Shown here piece by piece: positions 1-8,408 of a DNA stretch of 51,839 nucleotides. The notes beneath the pieces were generated by a model, which saw nothing but the letters and a program-made list of their open reading frames with translations, made no database searches and was not told the DNA's origin. Numbering within the stretch: position 1 is the stretch's first letter; each line of letters starts with the position of its first letter. Source of the DNA: Nitrososphaerota archaeon (GTDB lineage Archaea; Thermoproteota; Nitrososphaeria; Nitrososphaerales; Nitrosopumilaceae); NCBI GenBank assembly GCA_028867275.1, contig JAGWGU010000006.1, positions 1 through 51,839 of the forward strand, in the 5' to 3' direction. The translations under genes were made by a program, and so were the position numbers.

Positions 1-126
1 GAGAGTTCGCTGTTCAGTCCAGTGAGCTCGTTCTTTTGGTTTGAGAGTTCGCTGTTCAGTCCAGTGAGCTCGTTCTTTTGGTTTGAGAGTTCGCTGTTCA
101 GTCCAGTGAGCTCGTTCTTTTGGTTT
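1..126. repeat. 42-bp tandem repeat, three identical copies
   Basis: Positions 1-42, 43-84 and 85-126 are identical, and the next bases start a fourth, diverged copy. The unit is 14 codons long, so it stays in frame in the minus-strand gene covering it. There it encodes a 14-residue period (NSELSNQKNELTGL) with leucines spaced like two heptads, that is, coiled coil. The array runs off the left edge, so the total copy number is unknown. There are no spacers, so it is not CRISPR. Confidence 0.95.
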
Positions 127-729
127 GAGAGTTCAGATGAATTCTTTATAATATTACTTTTGTAATTATCGATTAATTCTTCATGAAGTTTCAAAGTTTT
201 GCTAACCTCGTTCAGGGTTTTTGCAGAATAAGCATTGTGTTGGATTTGTTTTCTAATTATAGGATCCAATGTAAATCGGATTTCAGACTGAATGATTTTT
301 CGTATCTTTAACGCCAACCAGCGAATAGCCTTATTTCTTCCTGACATAATTGGCTCTACGTGATTTATCTCAACCGATAAGTTTGCTTTATGAAGATTAT
401 GTTCTAGTTCTCGCCATTCAGTTTTCACAGATACTTTCGCCTCTTCGCTAATGAGATATTTCTTCACATCGTCATACTGAGAGGATTTTTCCCGTTCTGT
501 TACAAGTTTAGCTAAATAATTTTTACGTGTAGCGTTTGTAGTCATTAGAACATCTGGTTTAATTTGTCCAGACTGTGCCTTGGTTCTTATAGAATTCATT
601 ATTTTTTTTACATCAATGACTTCATTTTCTTTTTCCAAAATACTCGCTTCATTATCCAACTGAGGTTTATAATTTTTGGGAAAGACTATCTAAATAACCA
701 ACTAGGTTTGTAGTTTTCACATTTTTCAT
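1..729 (-). CDS. Coiled-coil protein of the polysaccharide cluster, frameshifted near its start, truncated by the window edge
   Basis: The C-terminus lies outside the window. An ATG at 727-729 sits 2 nt after the gmd stop and gives MKNVKTTNLVGYLDSLSQKL, then a stop at 667-669. A second frame, open from 689 down to the edge, continues with YKPQLDNEAS and EVIDVKKIMNSIRTK. That resembles the IDVxxIMxxIR segment I know from the N-termini of some surface-glycan methyltransferases. The two frames overlap only at 670-689, which holds short A and C runs, so one frameshift joins them. Without it, the first ATG in the main frame is at 599. The middle is basic and helical, and the part nearest the edge is the 14-residue coiled-coil repeat. 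The catalytic domain, if any, is not visible, so the methyltransferase link is inference. Confidence 0.6.
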
Positions 730-731
730 TA

Positions 732-1778
732 TTAGAATTGAGTTTTATTTCTCATTACTATATGAGAATCATCACCCGATGTTGCTGCATCCCAAGGAAA
801 ATGTTCTCCCTTCAACCATCTCTGCCATCTAATAATGTCTTCTTCCACCATTATTTTCACCAATTTCTTGAAGGTGGTATTGGGTTTCCATCCTAGTTTT
901 TTCTTTGCTTTCAAGTAATCTCCTTTAAGATCTAAAACATCAAAGGGGCGAAAGTTTACTTTTGATGATATTATTTTAGATGATGAAACCCCTGCAACTC
1001 TGCATGCTTCATCCACTAAATCTTTTACAGTATGTGATTCGTTGGTTGCCAAAACATAATCACTTGGTCTCTTTTGTTGCAATATCATCCACATTCCTTC
1101 TACATACTCTGGTGCATATCCCCAATCTCTTTTTGCTTCCAAATTTCCTAATTTCAGATTATCTGATAATCCAAGCGAGATTTTTGCTACCCCATTTGAT
1201 ATCTTTCTTGTAACAAATTCCAAGCCTCGTATAGGGGACTCGTGATTAAACAGAATGCCATTGGATGCATGTATTCCATAAGCTTCTCTATACAAATTAA
1301 TCATCCAATAGCTATAAAGTTTGGCAATTGCATAGGGGCTTGAAGGATGAAACGGAGTATCCTCATTTTTTAGTTTTGTTTTAACATTACCATACATTTC
1401 ACTTGAAGATGCCTGGTAAATTTTGATCTCTTGGTTGTATTTTTTTACCTCTTCAAGAAGTCTTACTGTGCCAAAACCGGTGATGTCACTTGTATACAGA
1501 GGCTGATCAAATGATGCGCCAACGAAACTTTGTGCTGCTAGGTGGTATATCTCATCAGGATTTGATTTTTTTAATGCTTCAGAAATTGATCTTGCATCCA
1601 TTATATCAGCAGAAATGAGTGTTATCTTGTCATATACATCAAGATAATGTAATCGCCAAAAGTTTGGAGTAGATAGCCTCCTATAAGTGCCAAATACCTT
1701 GTAACCTTTTCCTAACAAAAATTTTGCTAGATATGCACCATCTTGTCCAGTAATTCCTGTAATGAGTGCTACTTTAAT
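732..1778 (-). CDS. gmd: GDP-mannose 4,6-dehydratase
   Basis: A short-chain dehydrogenase/reductase that converts GDP-mannose to GDP-4-keto-6-deoxymannose, the entry to fucose, rhamnose and related deoxysugars. The protein is 348 aa, the normal family length. The Rossmann motif GITGQDG lies at residues 8-14. SSSEMYG, the active-site YAIAK, FNHESPIRG, and LGNLEAKRDWGYAPEYVEGMW are all characteristic of Gmd. No ATG, GTG or TTG precedes the Rossmann motif: after an in-frame stop at 1788-1790 the frame reads GAG ATT AAA ATT AAA GTA GCA. The second ATT (1776-1778) lies 6 nt after an AGGAG and exactly where homologues have MKVALITG, so I take it as an AUU start. It is divergent from the epimerase at 1852, and its stop is 2 nt before the next gene's ATG. 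Confidence 0.93.
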   Translation of the reverse strand: MKVALITGITGQDGAYLAKFLLGKGYKVFGTYRRLSTPNFWRLHYLDVYDKITLISADIMDARSISEALKKSNPDEIYHLAAQSFVGASFDQPLYTSDITGFGTVRLLEEVKKYNQEIKIYQASSSEMYGNVKTKLKNEDTPFHPSSPYAIAKLYSYWMINLYREAYGIHASNGILFNHESPIRGLEFVTRKISNGVAKISLGLSDNLKLGNLEAKRDWGYAPEYVEGMWMILQQKRPSDYVLATNESHTVKDLVDEACRVAGVSSSKIISSKVNFRPFDVLDLKGDYLKAKKKLGWKPNTTFKKLVKIMVEEDIIRWQRWLKGEHFPWDAATSGDDSHIVMRNKTQF

Positions 1779-1789
1779 TTTAATCTCCT
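1776..1789 (-). promoter_or_regulatory. Shine-Dalgarno and AUU start of gmd
   Basis: On the minus strand AGGAG (1785-1789) is followed by six bases and then ATT (1776-1778). The spacing is ideal for a Shine-Dalgarno, and the in-frame TAG just upstream overlaps it (1788-1790). No canonical start codon exists in this frame before the essential Rossmann motif, so the site determines the start call. Confidence 0.6.
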
Positions 1790-1851
1790 AGTTGTTAAAA
1801 TCTATTTGATATTAAAAAGATTCCTGAGGCAATAAAATATAACCTATTATA

Positions 1852-2760
1852 TTGATTACAAATTATTTGAATAACATACTAATTACAGGATATGGGGGAT
1901 TCATAGGATCACATCTAGTTAACAAACTTTCAAGGAAATCAAACATTGTTGGAGTTTCTAATAAGATCATTAGAAATCCTTACGTTAAAAAATGTATAAA
2001 AAAAGACATACGTAGTATCTCTGTTAGTGACGTTAAAGAAGACATTCATGATGTTGTACATTTAGCTGCAATAACTGATGTTCAATATTGTCAACTAAAT
2101 CCTGGTATCTGTTTTGAAGTAAATGTAATGGGAACTCAAAAAATGCTTGAATTTGCAAGAAAAAAAGATAGTAAATTTATCTATGTTAGTACTAGCCACG
2201 TCTATGGAATCCCAAAACTAATCCCAATTAAAGAGGACCATCCTAAAAATCCAACATCTATCTATGCTGGAAGTAAATTAGCTGGAGAAATTTGTTGCGA
2301 ATCTTATGCAAAAACATACGGAATGGATGTTTCAATATTGAGATTATTTTCAGTTTATGGTGCAAACAGCCCACAACACTTGGTAATATCCAGAATCATA
2401 ACTCAATTAAAATCTCAAACGGAAATTAATCTTGGAAATTTAAGTTCAAAAAGAGATTTTGTATATATTGATGATGTAATAAAAGCAATTGAATTAGTAA
2501 TAAGAAAATCAAAAGGATTTGAGACATTCAATGTAGGAACTGGAGAAAGTATCTCCATATACGATGTATGTAAAATTATCCAAAATATAACCAAGAAAAA
2601 CTTTACAATAAAATCAATTCCATCTTTAAAAAGAAAAGTAGATGTGAAAAACCTTGTATCAAATACTCGTAAAATTAGAAAACTTGGATGGAAACCATGT
2701 ATTGACATACACACGGGATTGGCCATGACTCTTCAAAACCATTCAGAGGTATTGACTTGA
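1852..2760 (+). CDS. NAD-dependent nucleotide-sugar epimerase/dehydratase
   Basis: Extended SDR of about 300 aa, related to UDP-glucose 4-epimerases and similar sugar-nucleotide enzymes. It carries an N-terminal GYGGFIGSH Rossmann motif, STSHVYG, a catalytic YAGSK (Tyr-x-x-x-Lys), RLFSVYG, a KRDFVYIDDV segment and a C-terminal NVGTGESISI region. All are standard for the family and the length is normal. The TTG at 1852 is used; a second TTG at 1867 lies closer to the Rossmann strand and is also possible. The stop overlaps the next gene's start (TTGA, 2757-2760), indicating translational coupling to the glycosyltransferase. The substrate sugar cannot be read from sequence. Confidence 0.9.
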   Translation: MITNYLNNILITGYGGFIGSHLVNKLSRKSNIVGVSNKIIRNPYVKKCIKKDIRSISVSDVKEDIHDVVHLAAITDVQYCQLNPGICFEVNVMGTQKMLEFARKKDSKFIYVSTSHVYGIPKLIPIKEDHPKNPTSIYAGSKLAGEICCESYAKTYGMDVSILRLFSVYGANSPQHLVISRIITQLKSQTEINLGNLSSKRDFVYIDDVIKAIELVIRKSKGFETFNVGTGESISIYDVCKIIQNITKKNFTIKSIPSLKRKVDVKNLVSNTRKIRKLGWKPCIDIHTGLAMTLQNHSEVLT

Positions 2761-3944
2761 AAATTGCATGTGTTATTCAACGGTTTTTTCCAGCTATGGG
2801 CGGAGCGGAACAAATACTTGAAAGGCTCATGGATTACTTGACCCCCAGACATGAAATCACGGTTTATACTTCTAATGCAATTAATCTTGAATCGTTTTGG
2901 AATGACAAATTAAAAACTGCAAATGATCTACAAACCAAAAAATATTCCATAAAAAGATTTGATGTTCTACAACCACATCTAGTATCTGATGATCTAATCC
3001 AACATCCACTATCAGTATCATATCCTGGGCCTTTCTGCCCCCAGATGTGGAATGATCTATTAGATATGAGGGATAAAACTGACCTCATGATTGCAAGCTC
3101 ATTTCCATATGACCATATGATCCCTGCGTTTGTTGCATCAAAAAAATACAAAATCCCATTTGTAGTAATTCCATTTCTACACCTACAATATCCGGAATAC
3201 TATTTTACTGGAACCAAATTGGCAATTCTAAATGATTCTGATGCTATTATAGTAATGACAAATGTTGAAAAACAGGCACTACTTGATCATAATATTTCTG
3301 AAGAAAAAATTCACATCATCCCTGGAATGATTGATATGAATGATCATGGGCAAAGAAAAGATTTACGAAATGAACTGAAGATTGATCAAGATTCGGTTTT
3401 AGTTTTATTTGCAGGTACCATGTCTTATGCAAAAGGTGTGATTCATCTAGTAGAGGCTCTGAAAAAACTATGGGCAAAATCACCTAAATTCGATCTTGTT
3501 TTACTTGGAACTAACACTGTTGAATTTAATGAATATATTAAAAAACAATCTGAGAGTATTCTTTTACATATACACAATCTTGGCGTGGTATCAGATGATG
3601 TAAAATGGGATGCTTTTTTTTCATGTGATGTATTTGCAATGCCATCACAAAGTGAATCCCTAGGACTTGTTTACCTTGAGGCTTGGAAATTCAAAAAGCC
3701 TGTGATAGGATGTAATATTCCGTCTGTCAGTGAAGTAATAGATGATAATGTAAACGGCATGCTGATTCCATTTGGAGATGTTGTAAAACTTTATAACTCA
3801 ATTGAAAAATTACAAGATGACGCATTAAGACAACAAATGGGACAAAAAGGGTATGAAAAATTGAAAAATTTTTATGATGCAAACATGACATGTGACAAGT
3901 TTGAGAGTCTTTGTACAAAAATACAGACCAAAAAATTACTCTAG
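2757..3944 (+). CDS. Glycosyltransferase family 4
   Basis: GT-B-fold glycosyltransferase of 395 aa. The N-terminal domain opens with MKIACVIQRFFPAMGGAEQ, the GGAE acceptor-side loop typical of GT4. The C-terminal donor-binding domain begins with VLFAGTMSYAKGV near residue 220 and carries MPSQSESLGLVYLEAWKFKKPV, the E-x7-E nucleotide-sugar motif. It starts on a TTG overlapping the upstream epimerase stop, so the two form an operon. Its 3' end overlaps by 9 bp the end of the convergent gene at 3936. It probably transfers a sugar to a lipid-linked glycan in the cytoplasm. Donor and acceptor are not predictable. Confidence 0.92.
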   Translation: MKIACVIQRFFPAMGGAEQILERLMDYLTPRHEITVYTSNAINLESFWNDKLKTANDLQTKKYSIKRFDVLQPHLVSDDLIQHPLSVSYPGPFCPQMWNDLLDMRDKTDLMIASSFPYDHMIPAFVASKKYKIPFVVIPFLHLQYPEYYFTGTKLAILNDSDAIIVMTNVEKQALLDHNISEEKIHIIPGMIDMNDHGQRKDLRNELKIDQDSVLVLFAGTMSYAKGVIHLVEALKKLWAKSPKFDLVLLGTNTVEFNEYIKKQSESILLHIHNLGVVSDDVKWDAFFSCDVFAMPSQSESLGLVYLEAWKFKKPVIGCNIPSVSEVIDDNVNGMLIPFGDVVKLYNSIEKLQDDALRQQMGQKGYEKLKNFYDANMTCDKFESLCTKIQTKKLL

Positions 3945-4556
3945 CGAAATTCTTAACACGCCTATGCCCACAGGAAAATCAGGTAATTTATCATCTAGGT
4001 AGTTTGGAGTCCAGCATTTGTCTATAACTATACTAATCTTTGATGTGATACCTTGAATTAATGATGGATCAATTTTAACAAAAATCCTATGTTTGGTCAG
4101 GGTATTGATCTTAAAAGATGATATCATAGTTTTTTCCACAAAAATTTTACCTGAAGTCTTTGGTATAGATAATACATCTATAATCAGATTATAGTCATGT
4201 CCTTTTTTTGTTTTAAAGTAAAATGATCCATTTTTTTGTGTGACTATAATCAAATTGCCAAAAAGAGCATGAGTAATAAAGCAACCTAAACCTATTCTAT
4301 CAAATCCTGATTTTTTATCCAAATCTATTAAATTAACATCAGGTGTTTTCTCAACATATCTTCGGATGGATTCTTCTAGTATTTCTTCACCCAAGGAAAT
4401 ATTTTTTGATTCAAAACTAGTATTTGTTTTTTGAACATTGTAGATCTTTCCAGTTATTTCTCCAATTTTTAATTTTAGGAAATACACTAAGAAAACGCTA
4501 AGTGATTTGTTATTGTGTCGCTCTTGATAGTATTTGTATAGAGTAGTTATTTCCAT
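3936..4556 (-). CDS. Hypothetical protein, possible glycan-associated beta domain
   Basis: 206 aa with no confident family. The first 75 residues are polar and helical. The rest reads as alternating beta strands and ends with IDKCWTPNYLDDKLPDFPVGIGV. That resembles a short C-terminal signature (W-x-P ... GIGV) I recall from beta-rich modules on bacterial polysaccharide proteins; the assignment is tentative. No signal peptide or membrane segment is apparent. An ATG preceded by GGAG at 7 nt supports the start. It lies downstream of the Wzt-type ATPase on the same strand after a 277-bp gap and converges on the GT4 gene. It could be a substrate-recognition or accessory part for export. Confidence 0.65.
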   Translation of the reverse strand: MEITTLYKYYQERHNNKSLSVFLVYFLKLKIGEITGKIYNVQKTNTSFESKNISLGEEILEESIRRYVEKTPDVNLIDLDKKSGFDRIGLGCFITHALFGNLIIVTQKNGSFYFKTKKGHDYNLIIDVLSIPKTSGKIFVEKTMISSFKINTLTKHRIFVKIDPSLIQGITSKISIVIDKCWTPNYLDDKLPDFPVGIGVLRISLE

Positions 4557-4833
4557 TGATATTCTCCATCACTATGAGAGTTCAGATTTAGATACATATG
4601 ACTAGCAAGTACATGCCTGTGATATGATGATATCGAGAACATGGTTTTTGTATTAATAAAGAGTTAAAAAAGTATTTTTCTCCTTATTAAGAACTAGATG
4701 CAAAAATGGGCTTAAATTTTAATGGAGGAATTCTTCCATATCATTTATTCTACTATGATCAATGTATTTTCTACTACAATAGGCAAGTTGAAAAAAGTTA
4801 TTGAAACTTTAATTGATTTTTTTATTTTCGAAA

Positions 4834-5754
4834 TCAAAATGGGGTTTTTTCGGAATATTCTTGTGAATTCTTTATTATCTCAGGAACATCTTCTATTGCT
4901 AGTTTACCAGATTTGATCTTTAGTACAAAATCGACTAACCCTGCTTTATCGGGCTCTCTTCCTAACATGGTTTTGTAAAATTCGGTAATCTTTTCCACAA
5001 TCCAAATATCTTTGTCATTGATTGAAGATTCTATGATATCTTTGTATTTTGAGATTACTTCTTTAGATTCTCCAAAGGCTTCTAGTCTACCATCATTCAA
5101 TAAAGCCACCTTGTCGCATAATTTTTCTACCTCTGATAAATTATGTGATACATATACAATTGTCTTACCGTTACCTCTTAAGGACAAAAACGTTTGATAA
5201 CTTTTTTTCTGGAAAGATAAATCTCCTACTGCAAGTACTTCATCCAGAACTAAAATATCCGGTTCTACCTGAATTGCCGTAGCAAACGCTAATCTTACAA
5301 ACATACCTGTAGAATAATGTTTTACTGGAATATAGGCAAATCTTTCTAATTCTGAATATCTTAACACTTCCTCTATTTTTGACTCGATCTCTTTTTTCTT
5401 TAAACCCAAAATAACTCCATGCATTCTAATATTATCTATAGCATTGAACTCTCCCTGAAAACCAGATCCTAGTTGAAGAAATGGTATTACCCTTCCATTG
5501 ATCAAAATCTTCCCTTTGGTGGGAGATGTGATCTGTGTGATGATCTTAAGAAGTGTAGTTTTACCACTTCCATTGTGACCTATTATTCCAACCATTTCTC
5601 CCATCTTTACTGAGAGGGAAATGTCATCAAGTGCCACTATCTCCTTAGAACTTCTTCTCTTGTTAATTTTAGACATGTGTTCATAAATACTATCTCGTTT
5701 ATCACTTCTAATCTTGTAAATCTTGCTCACGTTTGTTAGTTCTATTGCATTCAT
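4834..5754 (-). CDS. Polysaccharide-export ABC ATPase (Wzt-type) with a C-terminal DUF4214-like domain
   Basis: Energises export of lipid-linked polysaccharide through the permease encoded just upstream. Walker A GHNGSGKTTL lies near residues 59-68. FLQLGSGFQGEFNA is the Wzt/TagH-type Q-loop region. HYSTGMFVRLAFA is the signature, DILVLDEVLAVGD the Walker B and the switch His is in YVSHNL. After a short linker, residues 253-306 read EKITEFYKTMLGREPDKAGL and SGKLAIEDVPEIIKNSQEY. This is the DUF4214 pattern often seen in bacterial surface proteins, sitting where Wzt normally carries its glycan-binding domain. It follows the permease after 9 nt, forming an operon. The domain's role in substrate recognition is inference. 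Confidence 0.9.
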   Translation of the reverse strand: MNAIELTNVSKIYKIRSDKRDSIYEHMSKINKRRSSKEIVALDDISLSVKMGEMVGIIGHNGSGKTTLLKIITQITSPTKGKILINGRVIPFLQLGSGFQGEFNAIDNIRMHGVILGLKKKEIESKIEEVLRYSELERFAYIPVKHYSTGMFVRLAFATAIQVEPDILVLDEVLAVGDLSFQKKSYQTFLSLRGNGKTIVYVSHNLSEVEKLCDKVALLNDGRLEAFGESKEVISKYKDIIESSINDKDIWIVEKITEFYKTMLGREPDKAGLVDFVLKIKSGKLAIEDVPEIIKNSQEYSEKTPF

Positions 5755-5763
5755 AGTTATTTC

Positions 5764-6543
5764 CTAAAGTTCATCAGATATATTTTTCTCATTCTTTGCA
5801 AATATTGCAAGACCCGCAAAAAATATTGTTACTGATATAAGTGCAGTATAAGCTAAATCTTGCGCATGTGGCGATATTCCATATATGACTGCATCATGTG
5901 ACATATTGATAATTTGGGCCATCGGATTTATTAATAAAATCTCTCCTACTTGATTCGGGAAAACATCAAGATTATAGATTACTGGGGTCAAAAAGAAACC
6001 GGCATACGTTATAACTTGCCAAATATATCCTATATCTTTGTACTTTATACTTGCTATGGATAGAGGTAATGCTATTCCCACATTAATTAAAAATACAAAG
6101 AACAGAAAAATTGGAAATAATAAAATTGTAATAGGCGGAACAAATTGAAACAAAACCATAAAGAAACCAAAAATTAATAACTCAAAACACGTCATTAATG
6201 TGGAAGTTATTACTGCTGCTACGGGTAATGTAATTTTTGGGAAAAAAATTGTTACTACAATTCCTTTTCTTGCTTGTATACTTTGCATTCCAAAAGAAGT
6301 ACTTCGCGTGAAAAAATTCCACATTATTATTCCTAGAAGAAGATATAATGGATAGTGAGGTATTTTGGATGGAAATACAAAATTAAAGATAAAGTATAAT
6401 ACTGCCAACATGGATAATGGTTCTAAAAATGACCAAAGAATACCTAATATGGAATTCTTGTATCTAATTCTAAGATCGGTCATGGCAAAAGTCCATAACA
6501 ATGATTTTCGATGACATAACTGCCGAATTTGTTCTATGAGCAA
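5764..6543 (-). CDS. Polysaccharide-export ABC permease (Wzm-type, ABC-2 family)
   Basis: 259-aa integral membrane protein with about six hydrophobic segments. The amphipathic N-terminus and LLWTFAMTDLRIRYKNSILG followed by ILWSFLEPLSML are the hallmark of ABC-2 polysaccharide and teichoate exporters. The C-terminal segments contain YAGFFLTPVIYNL and INPMAQIINM, also diagnostic. The start is a TTG at 6541-6543. The ATPase partner begins 9 nt after its stop. The pair would flip or export the glycan assembled by the neighbouring glycosyltransferases. Confidence 0.92.
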   Translation of the reverse strand: MLIEQIRQLCHRKSLLWTFAMTDLRIRYKNSILGILWSFLEPLSMLAVLYFIFNFVFPSKIPHYPLYLLLGIIMWNFFTRSTSFGMQSIQARKGIVVTIFFPKITLPVAAVITSTLMTCFELLIFGFFMVLFQFVPPITILLFPIFLFFVFLINVGIALPLSIASIKYKDIGYIWQVITYAGFFLTPVIYNLDVFPNQVGEILLINPMAQIINMSHDAVIYGISPHAQDLAYTALISVTIFFAGLAIFAKNEKNISDEL

Positions 6544-7224
6544 GTTATTTTATTTTGACTCTATATGCGTATTAAAATACACTGGTTTAAAATTTACTCA
6601 ATATTGACCACAAACATGGAAAATTATGATTGAAAATAGTTTAATTGAATACATTTCTCAATGCTTTGGAGTATTTTACATCATGACCTAATGAAACAAC
6701 ACTCTTGATATTCTAAAAAGTGATAGATATGACTAATTTAGATGAGGATTCTACTAATATCCAAAATTAACGAAACTAATATTTTACACTTTTACATGAT
6801 TCCATTAAATAGCACAATCATACTAGGTCCAAAAGAAGAGTTAAGTGATCATATGGGGATATATTTTTCGATTCATAGAAAATTTACAAAATGATTCCTC
6901 CATATGCAAATGAAATATTGTTAGAAATAGACTCTAATCCTTATTTCGTCACAGCATTATTCAAAAAATTCTGTAAACTAGAACTACATAGTAAAAATTC
7001 CTTTTCAATAAGCACAAGGAGAATAAATCACACGCCTACAAGTTAATCACAATATAGATGTAAGATTCAACAAGCATGAAAAATTGTTTCTAGGCATGAT
7101 TCTAAAGTAACTATATAATTACCAAAAATCCAAAACATATGATTGAATCGTACATAATGCCCTCATTTCCAAATCAGTATTAATTAAGCCATCTTAGTAT
7201 AGACATAATACAAATTTGAAAAAT
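6544..7224. other. Gene-poor AT-rich gap with two tiny overlapping frames
   Basis: About 680 bp between the permease and the next GT4. I see no recognisable gene. Two short plus-strand frames, 6742-6894 (50 aa, starting MRILLISKI like many glycosyltransferases) and 6891-7046 (51 aa), overlap through ATGA. Neither matches a family I know. They could be decayed remnants of a glycan gene or chance. Promoters for the flanking genes must also lie here. Confidence 0.4.
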
Positions 7225-8397
7225 ATGAAAATACTTTTACTCACACAGTTTTTTTCAACCACCAAAGGCGGTGGTGAATATGTATTTAGTTTGATGGCAA
7301 AAATGCTTGCAGATCGTGGCAATAAAGTATGGGTTATAACCAATCAGATCAAAGGTGAAACGTACTCTTCCCATAAAAACATCAAGATCATGTTTGTACC
7401 CCCACTTCTGGAATACAAAGGTGGTCTTCCTCCTGGATTTAGAGATAATCTTGGATATTCTTTGAGTACACTACGAAAAGGAATTTCCATAATAAAAAAA
7501 GAAAAAATAGATATAATTCACTCAAATAATTTTGCGCCAGCATTAGCCGGTTCCATGCTATCAACCATAACTAGCAAGCCACATATTACAACAGTTCATG
7601 ATGTATTTTCATTATGTGGTAAAAATTACTGGAAGTTATGGGGTAAACAAAGTAATATTTCAAGATTAAATGTTAGATTAGCCCCTTATTTTGAAAAAAT
7701 GATTGTCAAATTACGATACGATGCAATTCATACTGTTAGTGATGCATCCAAAGACGATTTATTAAAAATTGGAGCAAAAAAACCCATTTATGTAATTCCA
7801 AATACAATCGAAATTAGTGTCAATAAAATATTAGAATATAATCCATATCAATTCGTTTATGTGGGCAGACTTGTTTTTTACAAAAATCTCGAAGTAATTA
7901 TAAAAGCAGTAGATATAGTCAGACGAAAATATCCAAAGGTTAAATTATTTATCATAGGAGATGGCCCACATAGAAAAAATTTAGAAGAATTAGTGAACCA
8001 ATTGAATTTGCAGGAAAACGTTAAATTTACTGGGTTTGTATCAAACGATGAAAAATTACGAATAATATCTAATTCTCAGGCACTTGTTTTTCCCAGCTTA
8101 TGTGAGGGTTTTGGACTAGTAATCCTGGAGGCGTTTTCCCAAGAAAGGCCAGTACTGGTTTCAAACATCAGACCAATGTCAGACATTGTAACCCATGAGA
8201 ACAATGGTTATGCCTTGGATCCACATGATGAAAATATCTGGGCAAAGCACTTGATAAAAATTATGGAAAATCCTTCAGAGGCATTCACAATGGGAAAAAA
8301 TGGTAACAAATTGCTTGCAGAATCATATAGCCAAGAATCCATGTATCTAAAAGTCACAAGTATGTATGACAACGTGTTAAGAAAGAGTATAACATAG
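7225..8397 (+). CDS. Glycosyltransferase family 4
   Basis: 390-aa GT-B enzyme. The N-terminal domain begins MKILLLTQFF and has the glycine loop TKGGGEYVFSLM. HSNNFAPALAG and TTVHDVFSLCG form the acceptor domain. The donor domain has VYVGRLVFYKNLEVII, IIGDGPHRKNL and the E-x7-E motif in FPSLCEGFGLVILEAFSQERPV. An in-frame TTG at 7216 precedes the chosen ATG at 7225; the ATG fits the usual start of the first beta strand. It stands alone on the plus strand, converging with the PGI/PMI gene 11 bp away. It is probably part of the same glycan assembly line. Confidence 0.92.
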   Translation: MKILLLTQFFSTTKGGGEYVFSLMAKMLADRGNKVWVITNQIKGETYSSHKNIKIMFVPPLLEYKGGLPPGFRDNLGYSLSTLRKGISIIKKEKIDIIHSNNFAPALAGSMLSTITSKPHITTVHDVFSLCGKNYWKLWGKQSNISRLNVRLAPYFEKMIVKLRYDAIHTVSDASKDDLLKIGAKKPIYVIPNTIEISVNKILEYNPYQFVYVGRLVFYKNLEVIIKAVDIVRRKYPKVKLFIIGDGPHRKNLEELVNQLNLQENVKFTGFVSNDEKLRIISNSQALVFPSLCEGFGLVILEAFSQERPVLVSNIRPMSDIVTHENNGYALDPHDENIWAKHLIKIMENPSEAFTMGKNGNKLLAESYSQESMYLKVTSMYDNVLRKSIT

Positions 8398-8408
8398 TTA
8401 GAATAATA

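Noticed and set aside
1-126. CRISPR-like array
   Set aside because: The three units are contiguous and identical, without spacers, and they lie in a coding frame.
4722-4916. 64-aa plus-strand frame at the 3' end of the exporter ATPase
   Set aside because: Antisense to the real gene over much of its length and without motif.
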